From Durusdinium trenchii (lineage: Eukaryota > Sar > Dinophyceae > Suessiales > Symbiodiniaceae), in assembly GCA_963970005.1 (NCBI GenBank), contig CAXAMN010023362.1:361984-425983 (forward strand): a stretch of DNA of 64,000 nt, read 5' to 3'. Position numbers and translations under genes: made by a program. Of the stretch, positions 23,743 to 32,369 are shown one piece after another (the stretch's first letter is position 1; each line of letters opens with the position of its first letter). The notes beneath the pieces were generated by a model. It worked only from the letters and a program-made list of their open reading frames with translations, did no database searches and was not told the origin of the DNA.

Positions 23743-24440
23743 CTGAAGGAGGGATGTAAAGGATGGTGTCAACATCGACAATGGTTCGCTTGTTAAAGAC
23801 AATTTTTACACTCCGTGGAATAGTTATGACAGTGGACAATGGCCCCTTGGAAGTCCATTTTCCTCTACGTCCACGGTTATTCTAGCCCGGAGGGAAATCC
23901 TTGCCCTTGCTTGAGGAGTTTGTTGCCATTCATGCAGACGTCAAAGCAACTCTGCGGTGCCTTGGGTGATCTGAAAACCGGACCGAAGTTGTCTTGCTCC
24001 TAATTGCTCCTAAGAGCAAAGGCCTCCACCCCAATAGCGATGGCCTCCATCCTACTAAGCATGCAGGCGCATGTGTATTTACATAGCCAACTTGTGCTTT
24101 CCTTGCATGCAGTTCTTACATAATTCCTTTGACGGGTGTGTGACCAAGGCGCTTTTGTTGGCAAGCCAAGCAAGATGGTTTGACAGGGGCTGCCTGTGCA
24201 CAGGAGGAATCATGCCAAGAAAGGAGTCTAACCATCATTTTGTTCGGTTGAGCGGAGGCTGTCAAGCTTCTGAATCTTTGCTTGGAAAGACGCGCAAAGC
24301 GACTTGGATCTTTGTCCCTTCAAAACCGCCTGAACCTGTTGCATTCTATTTGACCGGTTTGATATGGATATGATGTTACGCCCCCGGAATTTAAGACGAC
24401 CGGGTTCGATCTCGTTTTATCCACAGAGTTTGGCTCACAG
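23743..24440. other. Spacer before the DIRS-like element
   Basis: Apart from the minisatellite block, I see no coding exon. The 5' end of the retroelement must lie near 24360-24440, but no terminal repeat was identified. Confidence 0.35.
24000..24062 (-). repeat. GGAGGCCAT minisatellite block
   Basis: TTGCTCCTAAGAGCAAAGG followed by units containing ATGGCCTCCATCCTACTAAG: both halves of the dispersed minisatellite, inverted. Confidence 0.7.
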
Positions 24441-24443
24441 CGG

Positions 24444-25031
24444 ATGCGGTGCACGGCCTGTGGCCTCCTGACATCCGGGGAGGAAGATCTGTGCACATTC
24501 TGCAGGAGCAGGAATTGCTTTTGGCTGGTGCTCGACGACATCCCCGTCCCGTTGAGAGGCTGGGCAGTGAATTCACTTCGGGTGTGGACAAGTGTCATCC
24601 AGGAGGAGTCGGACAAGTTTCACGAAGCTCAGCGAAAAAGGGAGGCCGTCGAGAGCACCGCAATCTCGAAAGCCAAGAGCTTGGCATCCTCTGGCACTCC
24701 TGAGAGGGGGAGTGAAGCCACCGAGAAGGTTGAGGAGGAGAGTAAGCCGGACAAGTCGTGGATCTCCGCCAAGCGTGAGGAGGAGGCTTCAAAGGCATCT
24801 CCTGTCGGGGAGGTGAGTGGGCAAGAGGAGACCGCAGAGGGTCGACACTCGAGTTCATCAAAGCAGGTCAAAGAGGAGCCTAGGAGAAGGTCAAGGAGGA
24901 GAAGCAGAACGAGGAGTCGCAGCAAAAGAGAAATGAAGAGGAAAAGCAAGACTCGATCAAGGTCAAGGCAGGAGAAGAAGGAATTCGAGAGAGAAGCGAG
25001 AGGAGAATTCGAGGTCATCAAGGCCAGTTGA
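24444..25031 (+). CDS. Zinc-ribbon and RS-rich ORF of the retroelement
   Basis: 195 residues from an ATG. Residues 3-20 hold CTACG...CTFCRSRNC, a CxxC...CxxC zinc-ribbon-like start. This is followed by a short conserved-looking helix (PVPLRGWAVNSLRVWTSVIQ) and then a Lys/Glu-rich and Arg/Ser-rich tail (RRRSRTRSRSKRE). It is probably the nucleic-acid-binding amino-terminal part of a gag-like protein. The frame is lost in the purine-rich tail near 24975-24990. Reading then continues plausibly in frame +1 (SREKREENSRSSRPVEVERT) into the 25045-25269 ORF, which suggests an indel. Confidence 0.6.
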   Translation: MRCTACGLLTSGEEDLCTFCRSRNCFWLVLDDIPVPLRGWAVNSLRVWTSVIQEESDKFHEAQRKREAVESTAISKAKSLASSGTPERGSEATEKVEEESKPDKSWISAKREEEASKASPVGEVSGQEETAEGRHSSSSKQVKEEPRRRSRRRSRTRSRSKREMKRKSKTRSRSRQEKKEFEREARGEFEVIKAS

Positions 25032-25044
25032 GGTTGAGCGAACG

Positions 25045-25269
25045 GTGCCAAGAGCTAGACCGTCAGTGAGGCCACCGAAGACGCCCTCACGATCACCTCC
25101 GGGGAGACATCAGCCTCCTAAGAAGACTCCACCTATCATCCGCCCGGCTGTCAAGAAGTGGGACGGAAGAGTACCGGCTTGGAAACTACACCCCAGGTGG
25201 TACGGTGAGAACAAAGGTGCAAAAAAGCGGGAGCGACATTACTATCGCGCCCAGGAAGACGAGCAGTGA
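25045..25269 (+). pseudogene. Frame-shifted continuation of the gag-like region
   Basis: 74 codons of Pro/Arg-rich sequence (PKTPSRSPPGRHQPPKK) ending in a more specific stretch (WKLHPRWYGENKGAKKRERH). The composition continues the preceding RS-rich ORF in another frame, so I read it as part of the same ancestral protein. A short frame shift and a third frame (25286-25551) follow. Confidence 0.45.
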
Positions 25270-25285
25270 GGTTTAGAGTGAGGGG

Positions 25286-25551
25286 ATGCCACCCAGGCAT
25301 CGACCGGCAGTGAGAGGAGTGAGGCCGCCTCCTATTCGGGGAGGAGGTGTGAGGAGAAGGCCAGCGGCAAGAGAGGCTGGACGCCCAGAAGCTGGTGCTG
25401 AAGTGGACGGTGAGGTTTTGCGCCTTGCTACCACAGGAGCAAGACTAGGAGCAAGTTTTGAAGGAGGAGAGAGAGTGAGATGCGAGGAGGTCCCGTTGGA
25501 AGTTTTTCGCCGAGGCCTGCCAGTGTGCGTCGAAGGCATCTATTGGGGGGG
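25286..25551 (+). pseudogene. Frame-shifted middle part of the gag-like region
   Basis: The first about 88 codons of a very long + frame look genuine (RPPPIRGGGVRRRPAARE, then EVFRRGLPVCVEGIYWG). At the G7 run 25545-25551 the credible protein moves to frame 0 (GLVDNLYIRTPKDVELEIK). Removing one G would join the two frames. The remainder of this frame, to about 26520, is a shadow of the gag-like ORF. Confidence 0.45.
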
Positions 25552-25559
25552 CCAGGTGC

Positions 25560-26525
25560 ATGGTGGCAGGCTTGGTGGACAACCTCTACATCAGGACGCC
25601 CAAAGATGTGGAGTTGGAGATCAAGGTGCAGGGCACGAGCGAGGAGTCGCTGCTGAAGTGGGCTACAGGCCACAAGGGGCAGAAACTCAGGCTTCACCTC
25701 TGTGGAGACAGGTGCCCAGAGAGGCTCGAGGCAGAGGATCTGGTCCATGCGACGTTGATCCAAAAGAGGGCTGGCGAGGACGATCCATGGATGGTCAACT
25801 TGATCGAGGAGGTCCCCGGGCCAGAAGTTCTACGAGCGGAGCCACTCCTAGTCGGGGAGAGAGGCGAGGACGAGAGCAAAGGAAGTGGTGCAAAGAAGTC
25901 CGTGCCAGGGGAGAAGGCAGAGAAGAAAAAGAAGAAGAGGAAGAGGAGCGAAGCTCGAGACGAAAGTCCCGAGAAAGGCCGAGAGAGGGTCGATCTGAAA
26001 GGAGGAGCTCGAAAAGAACTGAAGGAGGTCTTTGGAGGGACAGGGTTAGACCCAGATCCTCGCTACCGTCGCCGGTTCGCCATCAAGGCCCAGAAGAAGA
26101 TCAAAAAGAAGAAGAAGGACTCCTATTCATCGGGGAGTTCGGGGAGCGAAGAAAGCAGCACTTCGGATTCCGTGGAGGTCTTCGAGGATCAGCAAAAGGT
26201 TCGTCGACTCTCCCGAAGGGCGCCGGGCGTCCTAGCGGCTCAAGCAATGCGGGAAATGCAGAGCAGCTTGCTCACGGCAACCGGTGGGATATGGCAGCAA
26301 GATCAGGCGGCAATACAACCTCTGGCATGTCAGTACTACAGGCAATCGCTGGCCGGGCCAGGTCGAGAAGGACTGACCCTTTGCTGGGCCATAGACCTAG
26401 CCTTACAAGGTCGGATGGCCGAATGTGTCGACGCCTTGGTCCAGAGGTTGAAGTCGGTCGAGATGGTCTTGCAGGGATCGGCGTGGCAAATCGCGCAGCG
26501 GCTCGAGGTATTACCACCAGAATGA
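25560..26525 (+). CDS. Gag-like ORF of the DIRS-like element
   Basis: 321 residues. The first about 100 form a compact globular part (VDNLYIRTPKDVELEIK ... LHLCGDRCPERLEAEDLVHA). A Lys/Glu-rich linker and a Ser-rich stretch (about residues 115-215) follow. The carboxyl part is a helical module (REGLTLCWAIDLALQGRMAE then DALVQRLKSVEMVLQGSAWQ) of the kind that recurs in dinoflagellate retroelement ORFs, in my recollection. The TGA at 26523-26525 overlaps a pol ATG (ATGA). Beyond it the same frame stays gag-like (SREETKEAIREQKEEQRTRN ... EGKGKEGKGKGKRPSKDKG) up to TGA 26724-26726. The first TGA is therefore probably a disabling substitution, though readthrough or reinitiation cannot be excluded. 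Confidence 0.65.
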   Translation: MVAGLVDNLYIRTPKDVELEIKVQGTSEESLLKWATGHKGQKLRLHLCGDRCPERLEAEDLVHATLIQKRAGEDDPWMVNLIEEVPGPEVLRAEPLLVGERGEDESKGSGAKKSVPGEKAEKKKKKRKRSEARDESPEKGRERVDLKGGARKELKEVFGGTGLDPDPRYRRRFAIKAQKKIKKKKKDSYSSGSSGSEESSTSDSVEVFEDQQKVRRLSRRAPGVLAAQAMREMQSSLLTATGGIWQQDQAAIQPLACQYYRQSLAGPGREGLTLCWAIDLALQGRMAECVDALVQRLKSVEMVLQGSAWQIAQRLEVLPPE

Positions 26526-29500
26526 CCCCTCATCTCCTCAAGAGGGGAAACAAAAGAGGCAATCAGAGAACAAAAGGAGGAACAAAGAACTCGCAACGAA
26601 GCATCCGAGGGCAAAAGCAAGTCGGACAGTTGGCAGTGGCGAGACTATGGCAGCGAAGGAAAAGGAAAAGAAGGGAAAGGAAAGGGCAAGCGCCCGAGCA
26701 AGGACAAAGGAGAGCAGAAGAAGTGAGGGAGGAGGTCTTGCCATGGCTTGGTACAGGAGGGTGTCCGCCCTCAGACTATGATGCCCCGTTTGAAGCAGAG
26801 GGCAACGGTTTTCCAGCAGCTCTGAACCCATGCCGTCATGTCGACGAAGCAGGAGTGGAGCGACAGCAAGGCGTCTGGCTGGGTAGTCCGGCCGTTCCGT
26901 CACGCCTGATCGTGGATGAGACCTCGTTGATGACCTCGTCCGCGGAAAAAGTTTGCATGCGGCCGCCGGTGGCCGGGGATAGCTTGATCCAGGTCGTCCC
27001 TTGGTTGGTGCACGAGTTGGTTCTTCTTGGTCCGAAGGTAGGTTTGGACAAGCAATGCAAGACCCAGCCCAAGGGTGATGTTTTTCCATTGCCCACCAAC
27101 ATGTTGCACTTGAGGGACATCATGGGTGTTGACCTGGGCATTGTTGGGATGGTAAGAGGAATGTGCTTGGCGCTGAACTTGTTTTATGGAGTGCCCGCTG
27201 AGAATGACTTCCACCCTACTTCTCTTCAGGTTGAGGCTGTTAGGCACTTAGCTAGGGAGGCTCAAGTGGCATCTGAATGGCCAGAACGACTGGAGCAGAT
27301 CTCGTGGCAGGAGTTTTTTCATTTGAAGACCATTGATTACTGTGGAGATGAAGTACTCTGTGCTCAGTCTACGACTTGGGCCAACCTGGCACCGGCAATG
27401 CCAGCTGAGATAGCTTCAGTAGCCTTAGCCGATGTTTGTGAATTGGGGTGCAAGCACTACGTGGAAAACTTCTCTGAATATCTCCTTCCCGGGGAGATGC
27501 AACAGGCCATGAAGGGGCCACGGGTCCTTGTTCATGATGATCATTGGCGAGAAGTTTGTGAAGGGCTGACCAGGAATGGGGTATGCACTATCCTCCCAAA
27601 GAGTCAGGTCTACCATGTACAGGGGCAGCCACTCCTGAACGGCCTGTTTGGAGTCAAGAAAGACGAAATTGTTGACGGACTACCGGTTCACAGGCTGATC
27701 ATGGACCTTCGACCATGCAATAACGTCTGCAGAGGATTGGAGGGGGATGTCGCCACCCTACCGAGTTGGGCAACGATGGGACCGCTGCAACTTATGCCTA
27801 CGGAAGATTTGGTGGTGTCCTCTGAAGATGTGCGCTGTTTTTTCTATATATTCAAGGTGCCTCAAGAGTGGCACCCCTTCCTGGCGTTCAACAAGCCACT
27901 CCCTCGGGACATGTGGCCTGGTGATGATGGTCCGTACTACATAGCATCGCAGGTATTGCCTATGGGCTTCAAGAACTCGGTCAGCCTAGCGCAACATGTG
28001 CACAGGAACATCGTGAGGATGGCCTCCACCAGGACAGATGAAGGGCTTCGGCCGGAGCAGGAAGTTCGTAAGGACAGGCCATTTTCAGCATCGTCTGTGC
28101 TTCATCGCATCTACCTGGACAACTTTGACCAGCTGGAGAAGGTGCCGAAGAACTCACATGAGCTCCTGGTCGGGGAGTGCAGTCCGGGCATTATGGCCCT
28201 CAGGGCGGAGTATGAGAGTTGGGGGGTTCCTCGTCACCCCAAGAAAGCTGTCTCACGGTCTCTTGTGGCTGAGGTACAGGGAGCGATCATTGATGGGAAC
28301 TTGGGAATTGCATACGCCAAGCCGTCCAAGGTCTACAAGTACACGGGGCTATCCATACTGTTTCTCAAAGAAACTATGAGCAGCCAGAAGCAAGTCCAAG
28401 TCATTGCAGGGGGTCTTGTCTACTTGAGTATGTTCAGGAGGCCTCTCCTAGGCTCCCTGAATAACATCTGGAGGTTCATCGAGGCTTTTCGTGGCTATCC
28501 ACCCGTGGTCAAACTACCCATCCCCGATGGGGTTAAGTTGGAGGTTGCCAGGTTTCTCTGCCTCATCCCGCTGGCTAGGTTGGACTTTCGCTTGAGTGTC
28601 TCGTCGGAAGTCACCGCAAGTGATGCTTCTACGTCGGGGGGCGGTCTTACGGTCAGCACAGGCCTCACGGGGTTTGGAATAGCAGCTTCGCAAACGGTCA
28701 CCAGGGGTGACGTAGCAGAACCGGGAGATCTTCATGGAGTGCTTACAGTCGGGCTCTTTGACGGTATAGGAGCACTTCGAGTGGCGGCAGATGCGTGTGG
28801 GCTAGCGGTGGTAGGTCACATCAGCGTTGAGGTGAACAAGGCGGCCAGCCGTGTGCTTGAAAGTAGGTTTCCTGCCACCGTTTTCGTTGAGGGAGGTGTT
28901 GAGGCCGTCACGGAGGAGGAAGTGCAGCGCTGGGCATGTCAGTTTTCGCAGGCATCACTGGTCTTGATCGGTGCTGGTCCGCCATGCCAAGGCGTGAGTG
29001 GGCTAAATGCCGATCGCCGGGGAGCGTTGCGGGAGCTGGTCAAGCAGAAATTCAAGTGGGCCCAAGTGCGCTACCTGGCGGAGAGTGTGGCTAGCATGGA
29101 CTCTCAGGACCGCAAGGTGATGACTACGTCCTTTGGAGACCTACCAGCTCGGATAGATGCTAGTGGAGTGTCCCTGGCGCGACGGCCAAGGCTGTATTGG
29201 TGCAATTGGGAGCTGAGATCAGGCCCTGGGGTTTCTGTACAACCACTGGAGGAGTCAGGAGACGCAGCATTTCGCACGGTCGAACTCACGGCAGAGGTGG
29301 CCACTAAACTCTACCTGCAGCCAGGGTGCAGCAAAGCCTCGGCCGAACCTTACCCTACGTTCACTACTTCAAGGCCAAGGGACTACGCCGGTAGGAGGCC
29401 AGCAGGTTTGGACAAGTTGAGTCGAGAAGAGCGGCTTTGGTGGGAGGAGGATGCTTTCCGGTTCCCGCCTTACCAGTACCAGTGGAAGCTGATGGTCGTT

Positions 29501-30286
29501 GATGCAAGGAAGGAGCCAAGACTGCCTGACATCCAGGAAAGGGAGGTGATCATGGGATTTCCCAGGGACTATACTATGCAATGCATGCCCAAACAGATGC
29601 AGGGATCACCTCAACACTTGGATGAAAGAAAAACGTTGATTGGCAACTCACGGAATGTCACGGTGGTCACTTGGTTGATCTCACAACTTGGCGGACAGTT
29701 GGGTCTTTGCTCATTTCTTTCGCCTCAACAAGCGGTCGATCGAACAGCTCCTGGCTCTTCAGGTGAACTAATGGGATTGCTATACACGCCTCCTATGCAA
29801 CCGGGGAGGAAGCAGGGCGCACCCAACGGGGAGCACACTCTGGTGAGGAAGCTCCTGAATCTGGTCAGCCTCAAGGGCGAGGACATCATGTTGCAGGCGC
29901 CCACCGAGGACACCCTTCGTTACCACAGGTTGAGGGCCAGCCTTCCTGCGAGACTGTGGAAGTGGCGCACAGTCATGGGGTGGCAATGGTCCGGATCCCC
30001 GGAGCATATCAATGTCCTGGAGTTGAGGGCGGCTCTCACCAGTATTAGATGGCGCATTCTCAAACGGCGTGCCTTCAGGACGAAGATGGTACATATGATC
30101 GACAGTCTCGTGTGCTTGCATTGTTTGGTTCGGGGCCGGAGCAGCAGCCGGAAGATGAGAAGGACCCTGAGTCGAATTGACGCTTTACTCCTAGCTTCGG
30201 GGAGTCATGGAGTATGGGCGTATGTCCATACTTCACAAAACCCAGCAGACCGCCCTTCGAGGCGGCCCGTGAAGAAGAAATGGTGA
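26522..30286 (+). CDS. Pol ORF: reverse transcriptase, RNase H split by a DNMT3-like methyltransferase
   Basis: The frame is open from 25286, but only the part from about 26750 is credible; residues here are counted from 25286. RT: MDLRP at 806-810, motif A SEDVRCFF (Asp 848), motif B LPMGF (891-895), motif C YLDN (Asp 945, with Asn where YxDD has its second Asp). RNase H part 1: SDASTSGGG (Asp 1113). DNMT: motif I GLFDGIGAL (1156 on), motif IV GPPCQG (catalytic Cys 1234), motif VI as ESV (1266), motif VIII RRPRLYW, and the terminal IMGFPRDYT and LIGNSRNV (about 1453). RNase H part 2: INVLELRA (Glu 1579), MIDSL (Asp 1606), NPADRPSR (Asp 1655). The order and the IDASGV...RLYW block fit DNMT3-type enzymes. 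It makes cDNA and could methylate CG sites of that cDNA. All methyltransferase landmarks look intact. Confidence 0.85.
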   Translation: MTPHLLKRGNKRGNQRTKGGTKNSQRSIRGQKQVGQLAVARLWQRRKRKRRERKGQAPEQGQRRAEEVREEVLPWLGTGGCPPSDYDAPFEAEGNGFPAALNPCRHVDEAGVERQQGVWLGSPAVPSRLIVDETSLMTSSAEKVCMRPPVAGDSLIQVVPWLVHELVLLGPKVGLDKQCKTQPKGDVFPLPTNMLHLRDIMGVDLGIVGMVRGMCLALNLFYGVPAENDFHPTSLQVEAVRHLAREAQVASEWPERLEQISWQEFFHLKTIDYCGDEVLCAQSTTWANLAPAMPAEIASVALADVCELGCKHYVENFSEYLLPGEMQQAMKGPRVLVHDDHWREVCEGLTRNGVCTILPKSQVYHVQGQPLLNGLFGVKKDEIVDGLPVHRLIMDLRPCNNVCRGLEGDVATLPSWATMGPLQLMPTEDLVVSSEDVRCFFYIFKVPQEWHPFLAFNKPLPRDMWPGDDGPYYIASQVLPMGFKNSVSLAQHVHRNIVRMASTRTDEGLRPEQEVRKDRPFSASSVLHRIYLDNFDQLEKVPKNSHELLVGECSPGIMALRAEYESWGVPRHPKKAVSRSLVAEVQGAIIDGNLGIAYAKPSKVYKYTGLSILFLKETMSSQKQVQVIAGGLVYLSMFRRPLLGSLNNIWRFIEAFRGYPPVVKLPIPDGVKLEVARFLCLIPLARLDFRLSVSSEVTASDASTSGGGLTVSTGLTGFGIAASQTVTRGDVAEPGDLHGVLTVGLFDGIGALRVAADACGLAVVGHISVEVNKAASRVLESRFPATVFVEGGVEAVTEEEVQRWACQFSQASLVLIGAGPPCQGVSGLNADRRGALRELVKQKFKWAQVRYLAESVASMDSQDRKVMTTSFGDLPARIDASGVSLARRPRLYWCNWELRSGPGVSVQPLEESGDAAFRTVELTAEVATKLYLQPGCSKASAEPYPTFTTSRPRDYAGRRPAGLDKLSREERLWWEEDAFRFPPYQYQWKLMVVDARKEPRLPDIQEREVIMGFPRDYTMQCMPKQMQGSPQHLDERKTLIGNSRNVTVVTWLISQLGGQLGLCSFLSPQQAVDRTAPGSSGELMGLLYTPPMQPGRKQGAPNGEHTLVRKLLNLVSLKGEDIMLQAPTEDTLRYHRLRASLPARLWKWRTVMGWQWSGSPEHINVLELRAALTSIRWRILKRRAFRTKMVHMIDSLVCLHCLVRGRSSSRKMRRTLSRIDALLLASGSHGVWAYVHTSQNPADRPSRRPVKKKW
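28740..29700 (+). other. DNMT3-like cytosine-5 methyltransferase domain within pol
   Basis: Residues about 1150-1470 of the pol frame. SAM-binding FDGIG, catalytic PCQ, ESV in place of the usual ENV, the arginine motif in RRPRLYW, and the carboxyl GNS are all present with normal spacing. The target-recognition part between motif VIII and GNS is about 170 residues. The domain starts about 40 residues after the first catalytic Asp of RNase H and ends about 110 residues before its catalytic Glu, so it lies inside that fold. Confidence 0.85.
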
Positions 30287-31380
30287 AGAAGTCAGGAGTT
30301 CACTTAGAAGTTAGGAGTAAAGCAGCAAGGCAAGCACAAAGACGCAGATTGGGATCACTTCGTAACTTGACCGTCCAAAGTAAAACCAGGGCACGCTACA
30401 ACAAAGCTATGGATCGCTATCGCAATTTCCTGCGAGAAGAAGACCGTCCCTATCCTCGTGATGCGGCGCACCAAGACTATGTGCTATCTCACTACATCGA
30501 ACACCTCTGCAAGACCGGCGAGGGTAGAGCACTTGCCTGTGATAACGTGGCCGCGGTTCAGGACTTCCATCCTTTCCTTCGGGGGCACCTACCTAGCGCA
30601 TGGCGGCTCCTGAAGACATGGTCGTCGAATGAACTACCAAACCGTGCACCTCCACTTTCTCTAGACGCGCTTCAAGTCCTGACTGGTCACGCACTCTTCA
30701 ATGACAAGCCGTTGTTTGCACTTTCCTTGCTCTTGGGATTCCATGGGCTCCTGCGAACCGGGGAGCTCCTGGGAGTGAAAAAGGCGCATGTTGTCCAGTC
30801 AGGTCCTCGTAGCCCAGCGGTGATTTCCCTAGGACTTACAAAAGGCGGAAAGAGAGCTGGAGCAGCAGAAAGTGTCACCATTCGGGAGGAAGACACCTTG
30901 AGGAGACTTTGGCAGTGGCTGAATACACCTCACGCCCCAGCAACTCTTTGGGGAACACCTCATTCATGGCGCAAGACTTTTAATGAAAGCCTCGTAGCTT
31001 GCCAGTTAGACAGCTTTGACTTCCGGCCTTACAGCCTTAGAAGAGGCGGGGCCACTATGCATTTTGGCCGACACGGCTCGCTGGACCGCCTCCTGATTCA
31101 GGGGAGGTGGGCCTCTAGCAAAACGGCCCGAATTTACATTAATGAAGGATTAGCAGTTCTCGCTGAGCTCAAATTGGCCTTTAATGGCACAGCCCAAGCA
31201 TACCAGCGGCAGTTTCAGAAGTCGCTCCGCGTCCCGCTACAAACTCTTGAGCTTCACCCAAAGGGTGGGCCAGGGGGAGGTGGAAGGAAGAAGCGACAGA
31301 NNNNNNNNNNGAGTCAGAGGCAGGGGCCTCTTGAATCGGAATTTTTGAGTGAAGTTCCTTTTGCTTTACTTGACAACTAA
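30214..31380 (+). CDS. Tyrosine recombinase of the DIRS-like element
   Basis: 388 residues in frame 1, overlapping the last 73 bp of pol in another frame, as is common for DIRS elements. It integrates the circular cDNA. An amino-terminal SAM-like core-binding region (RARYNKAMDRYRNFLREEDR) precedes the catalytic domain: LLRTGEL (Arg 181), PYSLRRGGAT (Arg 276; Tyr 273 stands where many family members have His), GRWASS and TARIYIN (nucleophile Tyr 308). All catalytic positions except that His are conserved. Ten N at 31301-31310 fall in the Gly/Lys-rich carboxyl tail, so the last 27 residues and the frame after the gap are unproven. Confidence 0.85.
   Translation: MGVCPYFTKPSRPPFEAAREEEMVKKSGVHLEVRSKAARQAQRRRLGSLRNLTVQSKTRARYNKAMDRYRNFLREEDRPYPRDAAHQDYVLSHYIEHLCKTGEGRALACDNVAAVQDFHPFLRGHLPSAWRLLKTWSSNELPNRAPPLSLDALQVLTGHALFNDKPLFALSLLLGFHGLLRTGELLGVKKAHVVQSGPRSPAVISLGLTKGGKRAGAAESVTIREEDTLRRLWQWLNTPHAPATLWGTPHSWRKTFNESLVACQLDSFDFRPYSLRRGGATMHFGRHGSLDRLLIQGRWASSKTARIYINEGLAVLAELKLAFNGTAQAYQRQFQKSLRVPLQTLELHPKGGPGGGGRKKRQXXXXSQRQGPLESEFLSEVPFALLDN
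31301..31310. other. Assembly gap (10 N)
   Basis: Ten unknown bases inside the recombinase ORF. The true gap length may differ. Confidence 0.95.
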
Positions 31381-31720
31381 GGTCTTGCATTGCGGTAAAA
31401 AGAGGGGAGAACTCGGGGAGTCTTTATATATATATATATATTTATGTATGTTTTTTTGAGTGTGCACTTCTTGCATGGACTGTCCTCACGGGGATTCGGG
31501 GCAGACACTGGAGGTTGGGACTGAACTCCATCCTGACCACTCCAAGCTTTCCACCGGAGTGCCCTGTTTCAAAGGTTTAGAGGTTGGAGCAGGATGAGCA
31601 AATACTTCAACATTGAAATCAAGGATCCTTTTTTGTTGACCATTATCATTACATTGCTGGTGTTACATATATATGTGTGTGTGTCAACACCTGTCTCCAA
31701 GGTTTTGCGTTTCATGTCTC
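31381..31720. other. 3' flank of the DIRS-like element
   Basis: Contains a TA microsatellite (31424-31442) and no gene. The 3' terminal repeat of the element should be here or in the following repeat; none could be proved. Confidence 0.35.
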
Positions 31721-32014
31721 ATTTGCAAGCAGGGGGCCTGGCCAACGAAGACTGGGACCCGTGCAAACGTACCTGCAGAACTAGTTACCTGTTGTTCTCG
31801 CTGTGGTTTGCTTTCATGGTGGTTCATGTATGGAAGCATGGTAAAGGGCTACTGCGTTTGTTAAACAGTTCTTCTCTTCGACCCACCATTCATTCCGTTC
31901 TGCAAGTCAAGGGCTAGGTATTCAGTAACTAAAGTGCTAGGTAGTCAGTAACTAATTTCTGGAACTTCGTCAACTGATTCTAGCTCTTGCGCGCAACCAT
32001 CAAAGCGTGTGTCG
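31721..32014 (+). repeat. Direct repeat, left copy (about 295 bp)
   Basis: Starts ATTTGCAAGCAGGGGGCC and ends near TAGCTCTTGCGCGCAACCAT. It matches 33005-33313 closely, with a 15-bp-class indel near the start and scattered substitutions. The frame across it (FSLWFAFMVVHVWKHGKG) is not thought to be coding. Confidence 0.85.
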
Positions 32015-32369
32015 CCACAGAGTCCCACTGAGGGCTGTGGTGTGATCCCCATCGAGGGGCGCAGCATGTGCATAGACCCAGAGTGTGGGGGACCTACCCT
32101 GATTGCTCCGTCTCTGCTCTGGGACTTCACTGTGCAACCTCCTTGATCGACTGCATTGCATGATACCACTGATCAAATGCCGCAGGGCTTACTGAGATCA
32201 AACTCCAGTTTGGATTTCCGCATGCCACTGCTAAGTATTCACATGTCCACGTCGTGCTGCTAAGTATTCACAGGCCAGGTTCATGGATAGGTCGCACCGG
32301 CTAAGTAATCGAGGCGGGTTGCACGCATAGATCACTAGTGCCACTCACACCGTTTGACGTGACTCTCAC

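Larger units (their letters stand above)
24440..31380 (+). mobile_element. DIRS-like tyrosine-recombinase retroelement carrying a DNA methyltransferase
   Basis: Order on the + strand: zinc-ribbon/RS-rich ORF, gag-like ORF, pol ORF (reverse transcriptase, first part of RNase H, DNMT3-like methyltransferase, rest of RNase H), then a tyrosine recombinase ORF overlapping the pol end by 73 bp. RT plus RNase H plus a tyrosine recombinase in place of a DDE integrase defines the DIRS/Ngaro class. DNMT-bearing retroelements have been reported from dinoflagellates. The gag part is broken by frameshifts and one stop, while pol and recombinase are open over 5 kb, so the copy is fairly young but probably not autonomous. 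The limits given are those of the ORFs. Inverted or split direct terminal repeats, expected for the class, were not found by eye. Confidence 0.85.

Noticed and set aside
25286-26520. First 410 residues of the longest + frame as coding
   Set aside because: After about residue 88 it is an Arg/Gly-rich shadow of the gag-like ORF 25560-26525, which has the better-structured protein.
26538-27089. 183-residue - strand frame
   Set aside because: Ser/Leu/Pro-rich complement of the lysine-rich gag tail and the pol start; no family signature.
31594-31917. 107-residue frame across the left direct repeat
   Set aside because: Part of it recurs in the right repeat copy with frame-neutral substitutions, but it has no domain and lies within repetitive DNA.
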